Source of the DNA: a virus
DNA length: 64,000 bases
Strand: one strand, 5' to 3'
Virus record (IMG/VR): IMGVR_UViG_3300000318_000002
Coordinates: 20,814 to 84,813 of that record
Shown piece by piece: positions 31,525-42,200 of the stretch (within the stretch, counting starts at the first letter, position 1; every line of letters starts with the position of its first letter). The notes under the pieces were generated by a model that saw only the letters and a list, made by a program, of their open reading frames with translations, was not told the DNA's origin and did no database searches. Position numbers and translations under genes: made by a program.

Positions 31525-31989
31525 TTACCATTTAAAGTTTACTGATTTTAATTCTGGTAAATTCCTTACTTCTTTAGGAATAAACAATCCGTCCAAAAAC
31601 CAAAAATATATTTTAGAATCCATAGCAATGATAGCCTTTTTTCTTGATTCAATATAATTTGATTCTATTTCGGTAAGTGCCAAAATAGCTTCCGATAAAA
31701 TTTTTGATTGAGATAAGTTTTCAATTGATCCGGAAATCATTGTCCCTTGTTCCTTTTGTGGATAATAAGATTTTTGGATATCAATAATCCTTATACGTTG
31801 GTTTTGAATAGAATCATATTTTGCACTTAATCCCGAATAATCCCTTACTCCAGAACAAATTGTTATAAATAACAGTATACCAGTAAGTAAAGAAATTATG
31901 AACCAAGAAGCCGCATAATCTTCTTCTGATGATAAAATTGATTTAACAAACATAACAACAAACGCTATAAATAAAATTACATAAAACAT
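31525..31989 (-). CDS. Membrane protein with two N-terminal helices (154 aa)
   Basis: Transmembrane segments about 1-17 (FYVILFIAFVVMFV) and 29-46 (FIISLLTGILLFITIC), then a soluble helical domain containing QNQRIRIIDIQKSYYPQK and ESNYIESRKKA. The topology and QNQRIR segment recur in phage-encoded membrane proteins of unknown function. In the leftward accessory island. Confidence 0.6.
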   Translation of the reverse strand: MFYVILFIAFVVMFVKSILSSEEDYAASWFIISLLTGILLFITICSGVRDYSGLSAKYDSIQNQRIRIIDIQKSYYPQKEQGTMISGSIENLSQSKILSEAILALTEIESNYIESRKKAIIAMDSKIYFWFLDGLFIPKEVRNLPELKSVNFKW

Positions 31990-32001
31990 AAATATCCTTC
32001 A

Positions 32002-32346
32002 TTATTTTATAAACATAAAATATATAGATCCGGCAATAAAAATAAAAAGCAATGACCAAAATGCTCTTTTATAAAAAGTATAAAAAGAATTTTTATCTAT
32101 TTCTTGACTAAGTAGTTCCCGTGTGCTGTTATGTATTATTTGAAGATCTCTTATTTCTCTATTACATACTTCAACCGCTTCTGCGATTATGGCATCTTCG
32201 GAAGAAAAAGCTTTAATTTCGTAAAAAAAGCTATAGTCCTTTCTTATTACTAAACTATAGGTATGTTCCTTTTTGTCAGCTTCTGCCGCTTTCTTTAAAA
32301 GTTCTTCATGATCTTCATACGATAAAATAACCTGTTTGTTGTCCAT
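32002..32346 (-). CDS. Tail-anchored membrane protein (114 aa)
   Basis: MDNKQVILSYEDHEELLKKA with AAAGGAG upstream, long helical domain, and a C-terminal transmembrane helix (about 94-113, FWSLLFIFIAGSIYFMFI). The reading frame stays open upstream through the segment described at 32347, so a longer or fused product cannot be excluded. Confidence 0.65.
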   Translation of the reverse strand: MDNKQVILSYEDHEELLKKAAEADKKEHTYSLVIRKDYSFFYEIKAFSSEDAIIAEAVEVCNREIRDLQIIHNSTRELLSQEIDKNSFYTFYKRAFWSLLFIFIAGSIYFMFIK

Positions 32347-32569
32347 TTTAAATTCTCCTTTTATTTTAGTAAAACTTCCGCCGGACTCTTTGCCGACTGT
32401 CATTGGTTCCACATTGTTACCAAAAACCGCCTTTTCCTTTCTCAGGTAGTCATACTCCGATATGATCGCCGCACGTTATGGAGTAATTACGTATCGTCAG
32501 CGTCCCGGTCTCGTTATTTACTGCACCAATTACCGAGCGTTTATCTGGATGTGCCTTCCAGAGAGCCAT
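32347..32569 (-). pseudogene. Possible frameshifted gene next to the tRNA-like gene
   Basis: Two fragments with coding character lie in adjacent frames. A 39-codon frame starts at 32569 (MALWKAHPDKRSVIGAVNNE ... CGDHIGV) and stops at 32450. A second frame, open from 32475 and continuing in phase into the 32002 gene, reads SEYDYLRKEKAVFGNN and GKESGGSFTKIKGEF. They could be halves of one small phage protein broken by a frameshift. G+C is visibly higher than in neighbouring DNA. No ribosome site before 32569. Confidence 0.4.
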
Positions 32570-32570
32570 T

Positions 32571-32689
32571 TGAACGGGGCAGGATTCGAACCTGCATGGC
32601 ATGTTTATGGGAGACCTCTTTTACACATACCTTACTGCTGTTAGTACCGCCCACAGACTATTAGCGTCTACCAATTCCGCCACCCGTTC
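32571..32689 (-). tRNA. tRNA-Leu-like gene with abnormal central region
   Basis: Acceptor stem GAACGGG / CCCGTTC, a D arm matching the Leu consensus (TGGCGGAATTGGTAGACGC) and a T arm GCAGG-TTCGAAT-CCTGC are perfect. Between D and T arms are 68 bases where about 35-40 are expected. No 5-bp stem with a 7-base loop and a Leu anticodon is visible. Partial stems are TAGT / ACTA, GGTATGT / ACATGCC (one wobble) and TGTGGG / CCCATA. It may be degenerate, contain an insertion or small intron, or be a tRNA-like RNA. Confidence 0.6.
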
Positions 32690-32698
32690 TGATATACC

Positions 32699-32745
32699 CA
32701 TATAACTCTATTTAACATATTTTTTGTCAACATTTTTTTTGCTAA
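32699..32745 (-). promoter_or_regulatory. Possible promoter of the leftward island
   Basis: Minus-strand TTGACA (32730-32725); the best -10, TATATG (32704-32699), is 20 bp away, longer than ideal. TTGTCAA and a degenerate TTGCTAA with 8 bp between resemble the recurring dyad. Confidence 0.35.
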
Positions 32746-32831
32746 AACCAATTTTTTTTACATTTTTAATTAAATCTTGACATATACGCTCCCTTTTGCA
32801 TTGATTTATCAACCATATAAGGAAGGTTTTC

Positions 32832-35800
32832 ATGAACAAGTCTCAAATAAAAGCACTTATCAGGAAAAATATTAAGATAGATAATCTTGAAAAATCAAAA
32901 GAAATGTTAAAAAATCAATATAATATATCCTTTGGGAGATATGAACCAGAAGAAATCAGGCAATCTCTTATAAAGGGACTACCGGTTCTCGTACAGGATC
33001 ATTTTATTATAGGAATGGACGAAGCAAAACAAAACACTTTTGAGGATACCGACGGAAAAGTTTTTAGTATAGATGTCCCTGTAAAAGCAATTATTGTAAA
33101 TGATGAAATAGATCAGGACGATATTGATGCCTCAACAGATAATTTTGCAATCATCGGACGCAATGAATGGAAAACGCCGATTAATGAATTTGATAATATT
33201 ATTGCACCGCTTAGAAATGGGAAACCTTTTCTTCCGAAAACTCCTGTTATTTTTAATTTTCTTAATCTTACAGATGAAATAAAAAAAACAGATATTGTTT
33301 CTAAAACTGTTGGAGCGCAAATTTATCTTTATGATAAAGACGGATACATCGATAATGCTTTTCACGAGATAGGTCATATCTTTTGGAGAACCCGATTGAC
33401 CTATGACGAGCAAGAATTATTCCAGGAAATCTTTGATAGTGGAAAACTTTCGAGTGCCATTTATGAATACGAATGGGAAAAGAAATCAGCAGAAGAAATT
33501 TTCTGTACAGTTTATAAATGGTATTTAAAATCAATTCTGATAAATACATCTTTCCGTAAAATTCTTTCTTTTGAAGAACCAGACGGATATGATCTTATGG
33601 TTTCAATTGTTCAGCGTATTGGAGAAGACAATATCAGGTCGGATGTTTGGGAAAGTGTAGAAGACAAGGTTAGAGAATACCTAAATCCTCGATATGATAC
33701 AACGACAAATAGTTTTATCCGTAAACGTGGTGATTTTGATGCTATCAAAGATGTCGAAATACCTTCAGAACTTTTGGAAGATATTTCTTCAGTTCAAGAT
33801 GGAATAAAATATGTTAATCTATTTAAAGGTAAAAATCCTGTTCCCGTAAAAGAATATTCTATTGATTTTGTAAGGGCAACCGAAGATTTTACTAAAAAAC
33901 TTGAGAAGTCGCGTCCGATTATCCCCGCTGGGAAAGAAGTTTTGTACATGGATATGGACGGAGTTATCGCAGATATAGGAACAGGATATAAAGAGTTGTC
34001 CGGACGTAATATCTTTAAAGATGATACTTTTACTGTTCGACAGACGATAGGTTTGATCCCTCATTTTTGGCGTAAATTGCCCGTCCTTCCCAAAGGGAAA
34101 GAGCTTTACGATATGCTCAAAGATTATTACGCTATTATATTTCTGACAACTCCGATGGATTCTATAGATTCTTGTAAGATGGATAAAATAGCATGGGCGA
34201 AGCAGTATTTCCCTGAAGTTAAAACAATTCTATTCAGTGATAAAAAAGAAGAATACGCAGCGTCAAATAAAAGCGTATTGATAGATGACTATGGTAAAAA
34301 CGTAAAAGCATTTAATGATGCCGGAGGAAGTGCTATAAATTTCAAAGAAAAAAATACCGAAATAGTATCGCAGATAAAAGAAATATTTAATCCTAAAGAT
34401 GAAATTGCTGAAATAAAAGAGCAATTAAAATCTATGCAAGTTGATCCTTCCCCGTTCGAAGCACAAAAGAAAACGGGAAATTATAAAAAGGGTAAAATAT
34501 TATTCAAAGGGCTTTCTCTTATAATCGAAAATCCGAAAGGATCTATCCGTTTTGGTCGCGGATCTGACGGTAAGCGTTGGATGAATATTATGAAGGCACA
34601 CTACGGATATATTGATACAAAGCCAGGAGAAGAAGGTGCTGATGGCGATAAAATAGATTTCTTTCTTGGTGAAAATTTATCAACAAATAAAGTGTTTGCC
34701 ATAAATCAGGTGTGTCCGGAAACGGGGATGTTTGACGAAATCAAGTTGGTTATGGGTTGTAATACCGCCGAAGAAGCAGAAAAGCTATATCGATCATGTT
34801 ATTCTAAAAACTGGACCGGATTTGGTTCAATAGTCCAGACGAATACAAAGGGCATACGAGAATACATCCAAAACGGGTATAGATATGAACCTTTTGGGGA
34901 TAATTTTATAGAGCAAGAACCGCTACAAAAAGCAACATTTTTAGAAATGCTAAAAGCCAGAATTACAAAATATGTAAGACGTGAACCAGACGGTAAAGGC
35001 GGATGGAAGTATTTTTATAAAAACAATATAAAGAATAATACAATCCAAAATCAGGAAGAACATAAAGATAGAAAAATATCTCAAACCGAAACTCCTGAAT
35101 TTAAAAAGTGGTTTGGGGATTCAAAAGTTGTAGATAAAAATGGTAAACCCTTAATCGTTTATCACGGAACAACGGCTTCAAATATTAAAGAATTTAAACC
35201 TGAGAGATTACACGGACGAAATGGAATTTATTTTACAGATAAACAGGAAGAAGCCCAATTATATGGGTCAAATATAATAAAAGTCTATGTAAAAATGGAA
35301 AATCCCAAAATTTTTGATGCTGAAGGTAAATCTTTCAATGATATTTTTGACAAAATTGAGCCACTATTAAGATTCTTAGGCAAGTTTGAGAATGATGGTA
35401 TAATTATAAAAAATGTATATGATTCCCCTTCCGGGAAGAAGGAGGGGCGAAAATCTACAACATTTATTGTAGATGATGCTTCACAAATAAAATCAGCAAC
35501 AAATAATAATGGTAATTTTGATCCGAATGAATCTGATATGACAAAAGCACACGATTCTTTTGATATTTCAGATAAAGAAATTGTACAATCCTTGGATCAA
35601 ATAAAAAAAGAAATAACCGTCAACCATGATTTTGATATTCCTTATTTATGCGGATACAGCAAAGACGCTAAAACAATTTACATCGATAGACATCTTCCAA
35701 AGATGAAAACACGTGGACATTTTGATTCTGATGATGCTCTGATAATGCACGAAGCTACTGAAAAGGCAATGGAGAAAACATATCATCTGGAATATGCCAA

Positions 35801-36008
35801 AGCTCACCAGATCGCATTACGTGCCGAAAAAGCATATGTAGAATCTCAAGGTATTTCATGGAAAGGTTATAATTCCTTTATGCAAAAGTACATTAAGAAA
35901 GCTGGAGATGAGAGACTTACGGAAACTCCTAAAAATCTGGATTTGCAACCATATCGTAATTGTCATGATTATTCCGAGTTGACAAAAATTTCAAAGGTGC
36001 AAAAGTAA
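32832..36008 (+). CDS. Polyvalent protein 1: metallopeptidase, HAD nucleotidase, InPase-like, ART-like domains
   Basis: 1058 residues. In order: an N-terminal domain with FHEIGH (178-182) and a likely zinc-ligand Glu near 222; a HAD-type 5'-nucleotidase-like domain (370-520, MDMDGV with Asp374/376, LIDD 483-486); an InPase-like domain (546-680, GNYKKGKILFKGL, YGYIDTKPGEEGADGDKIDF, MFDEIKLVMG); an ARITKYVRR linker (709-733); an ADP-ribosyltransferase-like domain (757-895, KKWFGDSKVVDKNGKPLIVY-HGT); a last domain with HEATE (973-977). This matches the polyvalent proteins described for phages and conjugative elements, thought to enter the host with DNA. It ends at the next gene. Confidence 0.8.
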   Translation: MNKSQIKALIRKNIKIDNLEKSKEMLKNQYNISFGRYEPEEIRQSLIKGLPVLVQDHFIIGMDEAKQNTFEDTDGKVFSIDVPVKAIIVNDEIDQDDIDASTDNFAIIGRNEWKTPINEFDNIIAPLRNGKPFLPKTPVIFNFLNLTDEIKKTDIVSKTVGAQIYLYDKDGYIDNAFHEIGHIFWRTRLTYDEQELFQEIFDSGKLSSAIYEYEWEKKSAEEIFCTVYKWYLKSILINTSFRKILSFEEPDGYDLMVSIVQRIGEDNIRSDVWESVEDKVREYLNPRYDTTTNSFIRKRGDFDAIKDVEIPSELLEDISSVQDGIKYVNLFKGKNPVPVKEYSIDFVRATEDFTKKLEKSRPIIPAGKEVLYMDMDGVIADIGTGYKELSGRNIFKDDTFTVRQTIGLIPHFWRKLPVLPKGKELYDMLKDYYAIIFLTTPMDSIDSCKMDKIAWAKQYFPEVKTILFSDKKEEYAASNKSVLIDDYGKNVKAFNDAGGSAINFKEKNTEIVSQIKEIFNPKDEIAEIKEQLKSMQVDPSPFEAQKKTGNYKKGKILFKGLSLIIENPKGSIRFGRGSDGKRWMNIMKAHYGYIDTKPGEEGADGDKIDFFLGENLSTNKVFAINQVCPETGMFDEIKLVMGCNTAEEAEKLYRSCYSKNWTGFGSIVQTNTKGIREYIQNGYRYEPFGDNFIEQEPLQKATFLEMLKARITKYVRREPDGKGGWKYFYKNNIKNNTIQNQEEHKDRKISQTETPEFKKWFGDSKVVDKNGKPLIVYHGTTASNIKEFKPERLHGRNGIYFTDKQEEAQLYGSNIIKVYVKMENPKIFDAEGKSFNDIFDKIEPLLRFLGKFENDGIIIKNVYDSPSGKKEGRKSTTFIVDDASQIKSATNNNGNFDPNESDMTKAHDSFDISDKEIVQSLDQIKKEITVNHDFDIPYLCGYSKDAKTIYIDRHLPKMKTRGHFDSDDALIMHEATEKAMEKTYHLEYAKAHQIALRAEKAYVESQGISWKGYNSFMQKYIKKAGDERLTETPKNLDLQPYRNCHDYSELTKISKVQK

Positions 36009-36032
36009 ATTTGTAAAAGGACGTAGTATCAC

Positions 36033-39000
36033 ATGAAAAACCCTCTCTTTTCCTCTTTCTCTCCTCAACAATTAAGATTTGCTATAGAGTATGAAATGCG
36101 ATTCCGAGATGATCCTAAAATCGCGTCAGATATCGCAATCGGGCGTTTAACGGAAAACCCAAAATATTATGATCAGTTTGCAAAGATGGAGAAAGCTCGT
36201 ATTACAAAATATGTAAGACGTGAACCCGACGGTAAAGGCGGGTGGAAATATTTTTATAAAAATAATGTAAAAAAAGAATCAAAGGAAATAGTTGAAGGTA
36301 CTTCTGAATGGGCGGAAAGAATGTTTATTAATAAAGAAATACCAGAGGGATGGTACGTTCATGGAAGAAGTAGAGGACATAATGAGGATTTGACTACAGG
36401 AGCAGTGACCCAATGTACTAAAAGATGGGATGTTGCAGAACATTATGGTCGGTCAGGTTCGATGTTCCTTATTCATCCAGATAAAAATGCAAAAGTATTA
36501 GATCTTTCATCATCAAATACTAAAGATATGGATATGGTTGTAAATCTTTTTACTAATCAATATGTAAAAGATATAATGCCAGATGAAATACAGGAATTAT
36601 TTATTCCTTTAGATATGAAAAATGAATTAACTATAGAAGAAAAAAAAGAACATATTGAAAAAGTAGTAAGAAAAGAATTTTCTCCTAAAGATATCGTGAA
36701 TTCGGCTGAAGCTTATGACAGTTTAGAGTTAATGGATTATTTTGATAGATTAAATATAGCAGATTTTGTAATAACTCCTGATGGTGCGGTGATAACTGGA
36801 GATTTGGATAAAATAAAAAAAGTAAAAATCCCGAATCATCAGCTGTTAGAGAAAGCCAATCAATTATCTATCGGAACGAAAATAGAATCAGAACATAAAG
36901 AGACAGTTGATTTTATCCGTTCTTATGTTAAAAAAAATGGGAAGATGCCTCTTGATAAGGAAATATATAAACATATTTCGATGAATCATACTGAAAAAGA
37001 AATGAAAGATTATTATACTCGATTGATTCAAATGGAGAAACAAGCCAAAAAAGATAAAAAGCGTCCTCAGATTGAAATAGATGTTATAAAATTTCTTATA
37101 GATAATCCAAACCCTCCTGATTCAAAAATACATGCTTTTGCAGAGAGCAAAAGTCTTGATCCTTCAAAACTTGAAACAGTAGTCTATCGGATAGCAACCG
37201 AAAGAGCAAAGATGAGTACAGATATGTTTAAAGCCCGTATCGTCAAATATATCCGAAAAGAACGAATGAAAGACGGTAAGTTCAAATATTATTACGCAGA
37301 CGGTACGCACTCGACAACCGAAAAAGAAAAACCCTTTAATGTCGTAGAAGCTTTTAAAAATTTCTTTGGTCTATCTGATGAGAAGATTGCAAAAGAAAAG
37401 ATTAAAAAAGACTATTACGAACATAAAATTTCAGCAAAATATAATTTATCTTTACTCGGTTGGGCAGATCATCTTTCAGAATATTTTATTCATAAAGATA
37501 AATGGGACAGTAAGTTTTCAAATAAAACTCCCGAAACAAAAGCGGATGATGCCAAAAAGGATACAAATGCCGAAAAGAAGGCTTCTACACCTTCTGAAAA
37601 GCCTAAGTTTAATACCAACGCAATGAAAGAAATTTATGATCTTTATAATAAAAAGGCTGAAGAACCTATAAAAGAAACCGCCAAAGAGTCAGAGGCTATT
37701 GTCGAGCCTGTTAAAGAAACATCGGAACAAAAAGCAAAAGATATTCAAATATCAACTGCGATAAATACTGTAACTCCTGAAAACAGAAATGAAAAAGAAA
37801 ATGAAATCCTTAATATCCCTGAACTAACAGAACCAGAAAAAGAAAATATAATAGAGCCAACGGTTGAATTTGTTCCTGATTATGAAGTAGTCTCTATCCC
37901 TGGATTAATAGTTGAAGGTAAAAATAACAGTCAACATTTATTAAAAAGTTATTTAAAAGTAAAGCCGAAAGATATTTTACTACAAAATGAAAAAACTATT
38001 CTTACCAAAGAAAAACCATCATATATTCCTGAAGTTGATGAAAAATTTCTTAAAGGAGCAGGATTTGTTATTCCAACATACAAACTTGAAACTGACAAAT
38101 ATTTAATTCAGACTAATGCAAAACGGAAAGTATGGACAGAAGATAAAAAATGGCATATCGCAGGTGAAGATACTTATATTATAGTGAATAGAGATGTTCT
38201 TGCAGCAACTTATGATTATTTTATCAAGAAAGCCAAGATGTTAAAGAAAGAAGAAACAAAAAAAAGACAAGAAAAATATCCTGATTATAAAGTTACAGCA
38301 GAAAGAATTACAGTTTTAACCGATAAGAAAATGTCGTATGATCAACAACGAGTATTTTCTTATTTCATTCGGAATGTAACGGGTTTTTCTGGCGGTGGTT
38401 CAAAGTTCATGTGGGAAAAATATAAAGAAATAAGAGAAGATATTGCTCAAAAAACATCGGATATGGAAATACAGCTTGAAGATTATTATAATGCTCATGC
38501 GAAAGGAAGAGAAACTTCATATGGAGATAAAGGAACAAATGATTCTCTTCTAAGCACTTTGGGAGTAAAAGTAAAAAGACAAAATGGCGCGGAGATTACA
38601 TCAAAAGAAATAACCGAAATAAAAGATGCTGTTGATGACGTATTCTCTGTTTTTGGGAATAGATCTTCTATGGCTAAAAATTTTGGGTTGAAAATATCTC
38701 ATGCTGGGGATAAGAATATGCACGCTCGGAACGCAGCAGGGATATTTATACCCTCTCTTAAGGTAATCGGCGTAACAACTCAATATGGAAATGGAACGAC
38801 TGGATTTGTTCTTGCTCATGAATGGTCTCATTTTATGGATTTTTATGTTGGTGAAAAAAATGACAGACATTATATTTCCGATAATCCGAACCATGTTGCA
38901 GGCGAAATAGCAGATACGTTTAGAAAAAACATGAAAAAACAACAAAAATCTGCATACTATAATCGTACTTGTGAATGTTTCGCAAGAGCATTGGAGCAAT

Positions 39001-39236
39001 ATTGGGCTATTAAAACAAACAGTACAGATATACTTCAAAGATGGGATAGTTTAGGGACACATCCCGAAGAAAATATTTTTAAAGAAAAGGTAATGCCACT
39101 CATTGATAGATTTTTATCTGAAAATGACCAATTACTCAAAGCTTTTTTCAACGATAATTTCAATAAAAATAAAAATATCTTGATTAAATCTTTTGATCGT
39201 GTAAAAGGTGTATTTGTTTACAGGAGAATGAAATAA
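36033..39236 (+). CDS. Polyvalent protein 2: ART-like and C-terminal metallopeptidase domains
   Basis: 1067 residues. The N-terminus (SPQQLRFAIEYEMRFRDDPK ... LTENPKYYDQ) is DUF5661-like. An ARITKYVRR segment (55-80) is followed by an ADP-ribosyltransferase-like domain (about 105-290, EGWYVHGRSRGHN, FLIHPDKNAKVLDLSS). A second linker ARIVKYIRK lies at 401-423, then a charged linker. The C-terminal domain has HEWSH (929-933) and a likely third ligand Glu in TCECFARALEQY (about 981), as in large polyvalent-protein metallopeptidases. It lies 24 bases after polyvalent protein 1. Confidence 0.78.
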   Translation: MKNPLFSSFSPQQLRFAIEYEMRFRDDPKIASDIAIGRLTENPKYYDQFAKMEKARITKYVRREPDGKGGWKYFYKNNVKKESKEIVEGTSEWAERMFINKEIPEGWYVHGRSRGHNEDLTTGAVTQCTKRWDVAEHYGRSGSMFLIHPDKNAKVLDLSSSNTKDMDMVVNLFTNQYVKDIMPDEIQELFIPLDMKNELTIEEKKEHIEKVVRKEFSPKDIVNSAEAYDSLELMDYFDRLNIADFVITPDGAVITGDLDKIKKVKIPNHQLLEKANQLSIGTKIESEHKETVDFIRSYVKKNGKMPLDKEIYKHISMNHTEKEMKDYYTRLIQMEKQAKKDKKRPQIEIDVIKFLIDNPNPPDSKIHAFAESKSLDPSKLETVVYRIATERAKMSTDMFKARIVKYIRKERMKDGKFKYYYADGTHSTTEKEKPFNVVEAFKNFFGLSDEKIAKEKIKKDYYEHKISAKYNLSLLGWADHLSEYFIHKDKWDSKFSNKTPETKADDAKKDTNAEKKASTPSEKPKFNTNAMKEIYDLYNKKAEEPIKETAKESEAIVEPVKETSEQKAKDIQISTAINTVTPENRNEKENEILNIPELTEPEKENIIEPTVEFVPDYEVVSIPGLIVEGKNNSQHLLKSYLKVKPKDILLQNEKTILTKEKPSYIPEVDEKFLKGAGFVIPTYKLETDKYLIQTNAKRKVWTEDKKWHIAGEDTYIIVNRDVLAATYDYFIKKAKMLKKEETKKRQEKYPDYKVTAERITVLTDKKMSYDQQRVFSYFIRNVTGFSGGGSKFMWEKYKEIREDIAQKTSDMEIQLEDYYNAHAKGRETSYGDKGTNDSLLSTLGVKVKRQNGAEITSKEITEIKDAVDDVFSVFGNRSSMAKNFGLKISHAGDKNMHARNAAGIFIPSLKVIGVTTQYGNGTTGFVLAHEWSHFMDFYVGEKNDRHYISDNPNHVAGEIADTFRKNMKKQQKSAYYNRTCECFARALEQYWAIKTNSTDILQRWDSLGTHPEENIFKEKVMPLIDRFLSENDQLLKAFFNDNFNKNKNILIKSFDRVKGVFVYRRMK

Positions 39237-42200
39237 ATGAAAAAATCCCTACTGAAAATTAAAGATAAATTTTTCATTAATATGGAAAAAGCTATTCCCG
39301 AATCAACATATGAACATTCTGATAAACTTGGAGAAGGGGCTAAAAAAAGAAAAAAACTACATTTAAATAAAGATAAATTTGACGCAGTTATGCATGAATT
39401 TAAACGTGGGACATTACGTTCTGGGTCAGGTGAACATGTAAAAGATCATAATCAAGCGGTTGCGATAGCAATGCATGAAAGTGGAATGGCGAAAGCAGAA
39501 TCTCCCGAAGTCCAGGCGAAGATTAAGAAAGTTATGGACGAATTTAAAGCTGGAAAACTAAAATCAAGTAGCGGACAAATAGTAACTGATCGGAATCAGG
39601 CTTTGGCTATCGCATATTCATATTTTAAGAAGGCAGATAACTCGATGACAAAAGCAAATGAATGTTCTTTTCTTGATGATGTCTATGCGGCAAAAGAAAA
39701 TACCCTTATACCTTCAGATATAGATGTTTATCAACTCGCTATGGGAATACAAGTAGAGTTCGGGGAACATACAAATGATATCCAGATTGCAATGCAAATA
39801 GCAATGGATCATCTTGAGGAAAATCCGGTATATTATACTAAATTGCAAGAATCAGGGCTTGTAGATGAAGTGTTGTTACATACCTATGAAATATCAAATA
39901 TTCTCCGTGGAGCATTACCATTTAATGCAGGGTTAGAGCCTATGGAGAAGGCAAGGATTACGAAATATGTAAGACGAGTTCCGAAGCCATCGGGAAAAGG
40001 TTATATTTATTTCTATAATAAAGCCGAATACGAACATTATAAAAAAACAGGAGAACTTCCAACAAAGCAAAAGTCTATTTTCTCTAAAATTATATCATTC
40101 TTTGGTCTTGGATCTGATAAAGAAGCCAAAGAAAAAATTGATAAAATGTATGAAAGCCATAAGACAGTTTTGACAGGTGTTGGGAAAGATGCTTTCACCG
40201 ATCATGTCATAGAATATATAACAAACAAAGAAAAATGGGACAAAAAACTTTCAGCACCAAAAGCAGAGCGCAAAGAGTCAAAAGAAGGTGCTAAAAAAGA
40301 ACCTACAGAAAAGAAAAAAGTAGTTAAGAAAGAAGGAAAGAAATTTAATATTTCTGTAATGCGTGTTGTTGCGGGGATAGTTAATGAGAAGGAAAATAAA
40401 AAACAAAATGCAGGATCAAAAGATAAAGACAACTTTGAGACTATGCCGAAAGATGAAAAGAAATGGTATGAAAATATATTAGAAAAAATAGAAAATATTA
40501 CCAATGAAGATGATAAAAGTGGATTAAAGGAATGGATATCTGATTGGACTAATACTAAAGGATCTGTTCGTAAATCGTTGGCAAAAGATATTGAAGATAA
40601 ATTGTCTAATATTCAAGGCAAAGAAGAAAAAAATAAATTAAAAGAAAATTTGTCTAACTCACGATTGAAAAAATTTGAAGATTCAGGGAAAGAAGCTTTT
40701 GAAACCACCAAGAAAGATTGGGTAGAGATGCAACGAGAAGAGCGGCGAATTATGGGGCAAAATGAAGGTAATGGGAATCCGAATGCTCCTTATTCTGATT
40801 ACGAAAACTATCATAATGATTCTGTAAGACGTGCTATTGAAGAAGGTAAAACGGTTTCTCCTGAAGTGTTGAAGGATTATCCTGAATTAAAAAAAGACAA
40901 TAGCATAATCAAAGAAATTGATAAAGTCAAAGATGAGATAAAAAAACAAATAAATACAGAAGAAGATATCGAAGATGAAGAAACTAAACTTCAAAAAGAA
41001 TCAGATGAACATTTGAAACAAAAACCCGAAAAGGTAGAAAGACCTTCCGTTCTTGATAAGGGCGGAGATAATTTCTGGAATGGAAAAATTTATGGTAATG
41101 AAAAATATGGTTTCAATATATATTTAAACAATGAAAAGGAAGTTATTCCTAAAAGTGTAGCCCAAAAATTAGAGCAATATGTTGAATATCGTCAAAAATT
41201 AAAGTCATGGAAAGAAAAACAAGAAACTATTGATAATAAACAACTTAAATTTAAAAATAAAAATGAACAACTACAACAAATAATTGATAAGCCGATAGAA
41301 CATATTAAGAAAATAGCTGAAGATAACTTTTTAACACAAGTTGATGGGATGTTTGTTAGTACTGATTATACGGGTGCAAAAACAATTATTGTTGATGATG
41401 TAAAAGAACAAAAACTTATAGATCGTATGAAAGAATGGACTCCTAAAGATTTTAAAGAAATGTTAAAGGAGAGAATAGGAACAATTACAAAAGAAAGCAG
41501 TAAAAAAGAAAATGAAGTTAATACTGTATTAAATAAAACTATAAATGATAGTATTGATAACGAGTTTGTAGAACATCTTAAAAATATTGTTAAAAATCGT
41601 TTAATCGAATTGAAAGCAGAATCGCTCAAACAAAATAAAGATAAAGAGGAACAAGATAAAAAGAATAAACTTATACAAGAAAAAATTAATGAAGCTGAAA
41701 AGAAATATATCCCAGAAGGCTATTGGAATGGTAAAGTTTATGGACGTCATGGTAACTACAATATTTATGTAGATAATAAAAAAAGAGCTATAAACGATAA
41801 TGTTGCTTTGGAGCTTATGGGGGGCGAAAAAAAATCAATGTCAAAAGCCGAAGAACTTGAAGATATGTTAAAAGCCAAAAAAGCAATCACCGGGGAAGTA
41901 CATACCTATAAAAACGGCAAGAAATATCGTAAAGAAGGCGATAAATGGGTACTCGTAACAAGTGGTAAGAACAAAGTCAAAGGGAAACCGGAAGAGAAAA
42001 ATAAAAAGAAAAAATCTAAAACTGGAGGAAAAAATAAAATATCTAAAGAAGATCGGAGTTTAATAAAAAATACTCTGAAACGAGTAGCTTCGGTAATTGC
42101 AGAAGCTCTTGCTGGTAAAAATCCCAATGCTCAAGCCGCACAGGGGATCGAACATACAGGAGAAGATTTAAAATCAAGTAGTCATAAAGGCTTAACAGAA

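Noticed and set aside
32462-32644. Plus-strand frame of 60 codons
   Set aside because: It is antisense to the tRNA-Leu-like gene (the GAGFEPA string is the usual artefact of translating a tRNA).
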